A stretch of DNA of 56,620 nucleotides. It comes from Candidatus Moraniibacteriota bacterium (GTDB lineage Bacteria; Patescibacteriota; Minisyncoccia; CAIUEV01; JAHKAQ01). Where the stretch lies: NCBI GenBank assembly GCA_014729795.1, contig WJJI01000028.1, forward strand, positions 1 through 56,620. The letters are read 5' to 3'. Under the pieces are notes generated by a model, which made no database searches, was not told the origin of the DNA, and worked only from the letters and a program-made list of their open reading frames with translations. Shown here one piece after another: positions 54,897 through 56,620 of the stretch. How positions within the stretch are numbered: the stretch's first letter is position 1; each line of letters starts with the position of its first letter. The translations under genes and the position numbers were made by a program.

Positions 54897-54923
54897 TAAA
54901 TATGATATTTGATTGCGGGTCAA
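54897..54923 (-). promoter_or_regulatory. weak promoter candidate ahead of carA
   Basis: TTGACC (54918-54923, minus) is followed after 15 nt by TATTTA (54897-54902). The spacing is short. The predicted start falls just before the hairpin, so it would put the hairpin at the very 5' end of the transcript. Weak. Confidence 0.2.
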
Positions 54924-55052
54924 CACCAATCTTGTTTGTTTTGGTGATATGTTTAAAAACCTAAAGAATTTATTCATAAAAAAGTTAATTTATCAATTTT
55001 ATTATCTTCATTTACTTGGGAAAAATTTTTTCCTCGTTTTTTTACATCTAGA

Positions 55053-56222
55053 TTAATTTAGCACAGACTCAAATACCCTGCAAGTCTCATTTGCGCATCT
55101 ATCCCAAGAGAATTTCCCGACTTGTTTTAATCCCTTTTTGATCATCTTTTTCTGAGCTTTTTGATCTTTTAATACCTCAACTAAGCTATTAAATAAATCA
55201 TCCAATCTTTTTTCATGAAAGTACCTAACCGCCTCGCCTCCAACTTCAGTTAAGCTGGAATTTCTAGCCGCCACTACCGGAATTCCGCAGGCCATGGCTT
55301 CTAACATTGGCATACCAAAACCCTCATACAAGCTTGGCAAAACAAACAGCTCAGCTCCTCCCAATAAATAAGGCAGTTCCTGGGTTTCAAATTGCCCGGT
55401 AAAAATAATATCTGTACTATATCGTGATTCTCGAGCCGCTTTTGTTACGCCTTCGTGCATCCATGCTTTTTCACCGGCAATCACTAATTTCAAATCTTTA
55501 AATTCTTGATGATAAATATAATAATCTTTTAATTTTTTAAAGGCTTTTATTAAAAGCTTTAAATTTTTTCTTGGCTGAATCGCTCCGGTATAGATAATAT
55601 AGCGACTATTAATGTTATATTTGGCCATAACTTTTTCAATTTTAGCCGTATTTTTAGCCTTTTCAGGATTAAAAAGCTTTTGATTATAACCATGATACAC
55701 AACCGCTACTTTATTTGGAGAAACTTGATAATATTTTATAATATCTCGACGGGTGTTTTCTGAAACCGCAATAATCTTGTCCGCTCTTTTTATTGCTTGT
55801 TTGGTAAAATTAGTTAATAAAAAATGATCCTTGCTTAAAAAATATCGTCCATAAACCTTGAAGGCCAAATCATGAATCGTAACCACTACTTTTATATTCT
55901 TGGGTAAGTAAAAAGGCACGGTTTGCAAAGGCATCCACAATAAATCCGGCTTGTCTCGGGCAAGTTCAAAAGGAAACTTTAATTGAGTCCAAAAAAATGG
56001 AGAATAAGACTTCTTTAAAATATAATTCTTAAACTTTTTAAATTCTAGTTGCTTGTTAACCTTGCCTTTTAAGTATATTAAATATTTATTATTTTTATCA
56101 ACTAAACCGATTTTATCTAAAAGATTCTGGATGTAAATTCGGGTGCCATCTACCCTATTATAGCACAAATCAGCCGCATCAACCGCGATTTTATAAGATC
56201 CTTGGTTATTATTATTAGTCAT
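55053..56222 (-). CDS. GT4-family glycosyltransferase
   Basis: This 389-residue GT-B enzyme begins YKIAVDAADLCYNRVDGTRIYI and has IHDLAF, IAVSENTRRDIIKYY, IYTGAIQPRKNLKLLI and the donor motif ELFVLPSLYEGFGMPMLEAMACGIPVVAA. It probably adds a sugar (mannose-type is common) to a lipid or cell-surface glycan. Substrate unknown. A TATAAT box on its strand (56258-56263) lies 36 nt upstream, without a clear -35. Isolated from its neighbours by 246 and 325 nt. Confidence 0.9.
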   Translation of the reverse strand: MTNNNNQGSYKIAVDAADLCYNRVDGTRIYIQNLLDKIGLVDKNNKYLIYLKGKVNKQLEFKKFKNYILKKSYSPFFWTQLKFPFELARDKPDLLWMPLQTVPFYLPKNIKVVVTIHDLAFKVYGRYFLSKDHFLLTNFTKQAIKRADKIIAVSENTRRDIIKYYQVSPNKVAVVYHGYNQKLFNPEKAKNTAKIEKVMAKYNINSRYIIYTGAIQPRKNLKLLIKAFKKLKDYYIYHQEFKDLKLVIAGEKAWMHEGVTKAARESRYSTDIIFTGQFETQELPYLLGGAELFVLPSLYEGFGMPMLEAMACGIPVVAARNSSLTEVGGEAVRYFHEKRLDDLFNSLVEVLKDQKAQKKMIKKGLKQVGKFSWDRCANETCRVFESVLN

Positions 56223-56456
56223 TAAATCTTTTATTGTTTTAATTGAAAATAAAAAATATTATAAGTTACGAACTTAAAAAACCCGCTACCCGATAACACA
56301 ATATAACAAGAGTTCCATATTATAAAAAAATTTACCAAAAAAAAGAATTTGCCGTAAGTGATTGTTTTATTGAATAACGGACCTTTAAATGTCTAAATGT
56401 CAATATAGCATATCTTCCCTTTTTTTAACATTATATCGTTTTTTATGCGCACCTCC
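56223..56456. other. divergent intergenic region with a possible degenerate palindromic element
   Basis: The left part holds the probable -10 of the glycosyltransferase gene (56258-56263). Between about 56260 and 56360 lie TTACGAACTTAAAAAA and, further on, AAAAAAATTTACCAAA...GCCGTAAGTGA, a decayed match to the family ends. Tandem TAAATGTC repeats (56386-56401) follow. No gene is seen. Confidence 0.35.
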
Positions 56457-56485
56457 TTGACTCCTCGCCCTCTCTCCTGTATAGT
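56457..56485 (+). promoter_or_regulatory. near-consensus sigma70 promoter of the right-edge gene
   Basis: TTGACT (56457-56462) and TATAGT (56480-56485) are separated by exactly 17 nt. Each matches consensus at five of six bases. Transcription would start near 56492, about 56 nt before the ATG at 56548. The spacer is strikingly pyrimidine-rich. Confidence 0.75.
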
Positions 56486-56547
56486 TTAAGCGTCCTATCA
56501 CAAACATCAACAAACCAAAAATAAAAATCAATCATTATACATATATC

Positions 56548-56620
56548 ATGAAAAAAACTTACGTTAAAATCATTAATCTTTTTTTAATCGTTTGTTTGCT
56601 TGGTTTTGGTCTGCCTTTAT
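56548..56620 (+). CDS. start of a secreted or membrane protein, cut by the window
   Basis: Only 24 codons are visible: MKKTYVKIINLFLIVCLLGF, then GLPL. This is a positively charged start followed by a hydrophobic core typical of a signal peptide. A near-consensus promoter lies upstream. The mature protein is beyond the edge, so no function can be given. Confidence 0.65.
   Translation, partial: MKKTYVKIINLFLIVCLLGFGLPL

Overview
The window looks like chromosome from an AT-rich, small-genome fermentative bacterium. Reduced versions of several universal proteins (an alanyl-tRNA synthetase that stops after the editing domain, a 130-residue ATP synthase delta subunit, a 346-residue acetate kinase), mostly Shine-Dalgarno-poor starts and the gene mix fit Patescibacteria/CPR (Parcubacteria-like). 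This placement is inference; no rRNA marker is present. All long reading frames use the standard code. I see no prophage, transposase gene or CRISPR array.

Layout. 1-5411 (+): a free-standing glycyl-radical domain of anaerobic ribonucleotide reductase, its radical-SAM activase, serS, an FtsQ-like gene and alaS, closed by a bidirectional terminator. 5508-8613 (-): a cell-envelope group with an M23 peptidase, a lipoprotein and an amidase. 8903-17380 (-): tRNA-Leu(CAA), rmuC with a coiled-coil partner, dnaE, and a UvrD-type helicase fused to an iron-sulphur nuclease. 17458-19888 (-): a membrane protein, ftsW/rodA and trmD. 20061-23195 (+): a DUF554 protein, a CorA-type transporter and cysS. 23203-36646 (-): a long co-directional run with ackA, murG, a class B penicillin-binding protein, atpB-E-F-H-A, a beta-carbonic-anhydrase-like gene, atpG, atpD, a phosphoesterase, an adenosine-deaminase-like gene and an unknown gene. 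The run has no atpC. rpsT (+) then meets holA (-) tail to tail. 38173-43363 (-): a DUF3048 protein, the porD and porG subunits of a 2-oxoacid:ferredoxin oxidoreductase, ispG, prs and a membrane-fusion-like protein. 43790-54806 (-): carA, carB, pyrB, pyrC, pyrD, pyrK, pyrE, rpiB, hxlA, hxlB. 55053-56222 (-): a glycosyltransferase. The right edge starts a secreted or membrane protein behind a near-consensus promoter.

How the genes work together. The most coherent system is 41313-54806. HxlB and HxlA run in reverse can turn fructose 6-phosphate into ribulose 5-phosphate plus formaldehyde, RpiB makes ribose 5-phosphate, Prs makes PRPP, and PyrE spends PRPP on orotate made by CarAB, PyrB, PyrC and PyrDK. 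It reads as a pentose-to-pyrimidine assembly line built on the archaeal-style reverse ribulose monophosphate route. No separate pyrF is present.

The least explained structure is a dispersed family of about 50-125 bp imperfect palindromes with ends resembling ACTTACGCG-NTTGGTAAATTTTT. It occupies most of the larger spacers between co-directional minus-strand genes. The best copy (6664-6787) has 19-bp perfect terminal inverted repeats, and two copies sit side by side between atpB and atpE.
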